Source of the DNA: Gammaproteobacteria bacterium
GTDB lineage: Bacteria; Gemmatimonadota; Gemmatimonadetes; Longimicrobiales; Gaopeijiaceae
DNA: 64,000 nt
Direction: 5' to 3'
NCBI GenBank assembly: GCA_028820325.1
Contig: JAPPJO010000049.1
Span: 23,578 to 87,577, forward strand
A model generated the notes under the pieces. The model was not told where the DNA came from. It was given only the letters and a program-made list of their open reading frames with translations, and searched no databases. Positions 62,838 through 64,000 of this stretch are shown here, piece by piece; positions within the stretch are counted from its first letter, which is position 1, and each line of letters begins with the position of its first letter. The position numbers and the translations under genes are program-made.

Positions 62838-63998
62838 TCAGGCGCGAGCCCTCCGGCGGTTTTCCAGCGCCGTCCGAAGCTGTCCCTCGTCGGCTTGCTG
62901 ATAACACTGGAGGACCGTCCTGGCCTCCTTCCAGCCACCGAGTTCGCAGAGCACCTTGAGCGGCTGATCCATGAGATCGCTGGCAAACTTCCGCCGCAGC
63001 GAGTGCCAGCCCCTGCCCCGCTTGGGCTCCAGCCCCGCCAGCTTCTCGGCCCTGACCCACCATACTCGGGCCACCCCGGGTCCCATGCACTTCGAGGGAT
63101 TCTTGGGCGCGGGCAGCACCGGAGCTTCCCCGGGTCCGGGGTTCTTCCTCCGCGTCTCCTCCAGAACTTCGAGCGCCTCGCCGGTGGCGGGCGTGACGTG
63201 CTCGTGCCCCGACTTGTCGTGCTCGGCCCGCCAGCGGATGGTCCAGCCCTCGAAGTCGATGTCGAGCCACCGAAGGTGGCGTATTGCGCCGATGCGGTGG
63301 CCGGTTTCGTGCGCGAGCACGAGCGCGACGCGGAACCGCCAGTCCACCCGCCCCGAGACTTCGAGCAGCGCCCGGTACTCCTCCTCCGTGAGCACCACCC
63401 GGGTCGGGTTCTTCTCCGTGGGCTTCCTGAGGCCCTTGAGCGGGTTCCTGTCGAGCAACAACCGGCCCTGCTCGTCCCTCGACCTCGCGGCCCAGTTGAG
63501 AACCGCGATCAGGAACTTCAGGTCGTATTCGACCATCCGGTCGCTCACGGGCCTGCCACTCGGTCCGATCCGGCCCACCCGCCGTTCGCGAATGAAGCGG
63601 TCCCAATCCCTCTGGGACAGGGTCGCCGGGTCGCGGTTCCGTCCGAAGAACCGGAGGAACATCCTCGTCGCCGCCCGGTCGTGCCCCCGCGAATACCTGC
63701 CCTTGGTCGGGGTCACCTCCTCACCGTAGATGTCAAAGAGCATCTCCAGGGTAAGCGGCTCGGGCTCGGCTTCCGCCTTGCCGTTGAGGTCAGGTTCGGC
63801 GAACCCGGCCGCGAACTCGTCCGCCTGCCGTTTCGCCCTCGCCCAGTCGCGGTGACCCAGCGACCGGGTGAGCCTTCGTCCGTTCTCGCGCCACTCAATC
63901 TGGAAGTTGCCGGTCTTCGGGTCCGGGAAGATCCGGACCCGGTTGCGGCCCCATTCGCCGGCGCCGTACGAGCGCCGACTTCGTTTCGTGCGTGCCAT
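62838..63998 (-). CDS. Tyrosine recombinase/integrase
   Basis: 386 aa; phage- or island-type integrase. After an N-terminal SAM-like DNA-binding domain (NGRRLTRSLGHRDWARAKRQAD, MFLRFFGRNR) the catalytic set is visible: Arg in TGHRIGAIRHLRW, HSLRRKFAS (H-x-x-R), GGWK and the nucleophile Tyr in LQCYQQ. The gene ends 13 bp from the inverted repeat next to a truncated gene, the usual position of an integrase at an element's end. Its start ATG 63998 is 3 bp from the window edge; the element continues to the right. Confidence 0.9.
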   Translation of the reverse strand: MARTKRSRRSYGAGEWGRNRVRIFPDPKTGNFQIEWRENGRRLTRSLGHRDWARAKRQADEFAAGFAEPDLNGKAEAEPEPLTLEMLFDIYGEEVTPTKGRYSRGHDRAATRMFLRFFGRNRDPATLSQRDWDRFIRERRVGRIGPSGRPVSDRMVEYDLKFLIAVLNWAARSRDEQGRLLLDRNPLKGLRKPTEKNPTRVVLTEEEYRALLEVSGRVDWRFRVALVLAHETGHRIGAIRHLRWLDIDFEGWTIRWRAEHDKSGHEHVTPATGEALEVLEETRRKNPGPGEAPVLPAPKNPSKCMGPGVARVWWVRAEKLAGLEPKRGRGWHSLRRKFASDLMDQPLKVLCELGGWKEARTVLQCYQQADEGQLRTALENRRRARA

Positions 63999-64000
63999 CG

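Overview
The window is high-GC bacterial DNA, best explained as a Gemmatimonadota-type genome (inference, moderate confidence). The pointers are several secreted '6-bladed beta-propeller' proteins with the GxGPGEF motif, secreted amidohydrolases and peptidases, diderm lipoproteins, a form I aerobic CO dehydrogenase, and a mosaic of toxin-antitoxin and defence genes. Frequent plant-like LRR and mobile-defence content would also fit a host-associated or sponge-type member, but the sequence does not prove this. There is no rRNA or tRNA; the only RNA gene is tmRNA (ssrA).

Layout. 1-2165: tail of an unknown gene, then lspA, ssrA and a dus gene, all on the minus strand. 2454-8069: amtB, then a tightly coupled trio (circularly permuted ATP-grasp, alpha-E protein, transglutaminase-like protein) and a TorF-like putative porin. 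8127-16321: a complete plus-strand operon for CO oxidation: mocA-type nucleotidyltransferase, XdhC/CoxF with a fused YHS domain, CoxD AAA+, CoxE VWA, CoxG, CoxM, CoxS and CoxL. The AYRCSFR loop marks it as a form I, CO-oxidising enzyme. Most genes overlap by 4 bp or are closely spaced.

16703-26763: a defence island of different base composition. It holds a 1057-aa metallophosphoesterase-STAND NTPase fusion with a very basic tail (the best candidate for an undescribed system), a type I restriction-modification operon on the opposite strand (hsdR, hsdM, hsdS) in which hsdM is split by a frameshift, and a frameshifted DUF4268 gene. 26892-29636 encodes a lipoprotein that joins plant-type leucine-rich repeats to a zinc metalloprotease.

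30098-43716: a patchwork of small genes: HD hydrolase, membrane proteins, three beta-propeller proteins, a YhcG/DUF1016 nuclease, a methyltransferase, remnants of an amine oxidase and a TPR-like protein, hicBA, an HTH regulator, a RimK-like ATP-grasp ligase and a triple DUF4377 lipoprotein. 43863-50297: VOC protein, copper-type P1B ATPase with a divergent CueR-like regulator and a 19-bp-spacer promoter, a polyamine-type binding lipoprotein, and a saccharopine-dehydrogenase-like reductase. A brnT-brnA cassette has inserted into the start of that reductase gene, leaving a 23-bp duplication. 50310-51115: vapC/vapB-like pair.

51357-59656: secreted hydrolases: two coupled amidohydrolase genes (one lacking the metal motif, the other a double-domain protein), an S9 peptidase and an M49-like metallopeptidase lipoprotein. 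59785-62332: AAA/DUF4143 protein and a FAD amine oxidase. The window ends with a beta-propeller gene cut off next to a tyrosine integrase, which looks like the edge of an integrated element.
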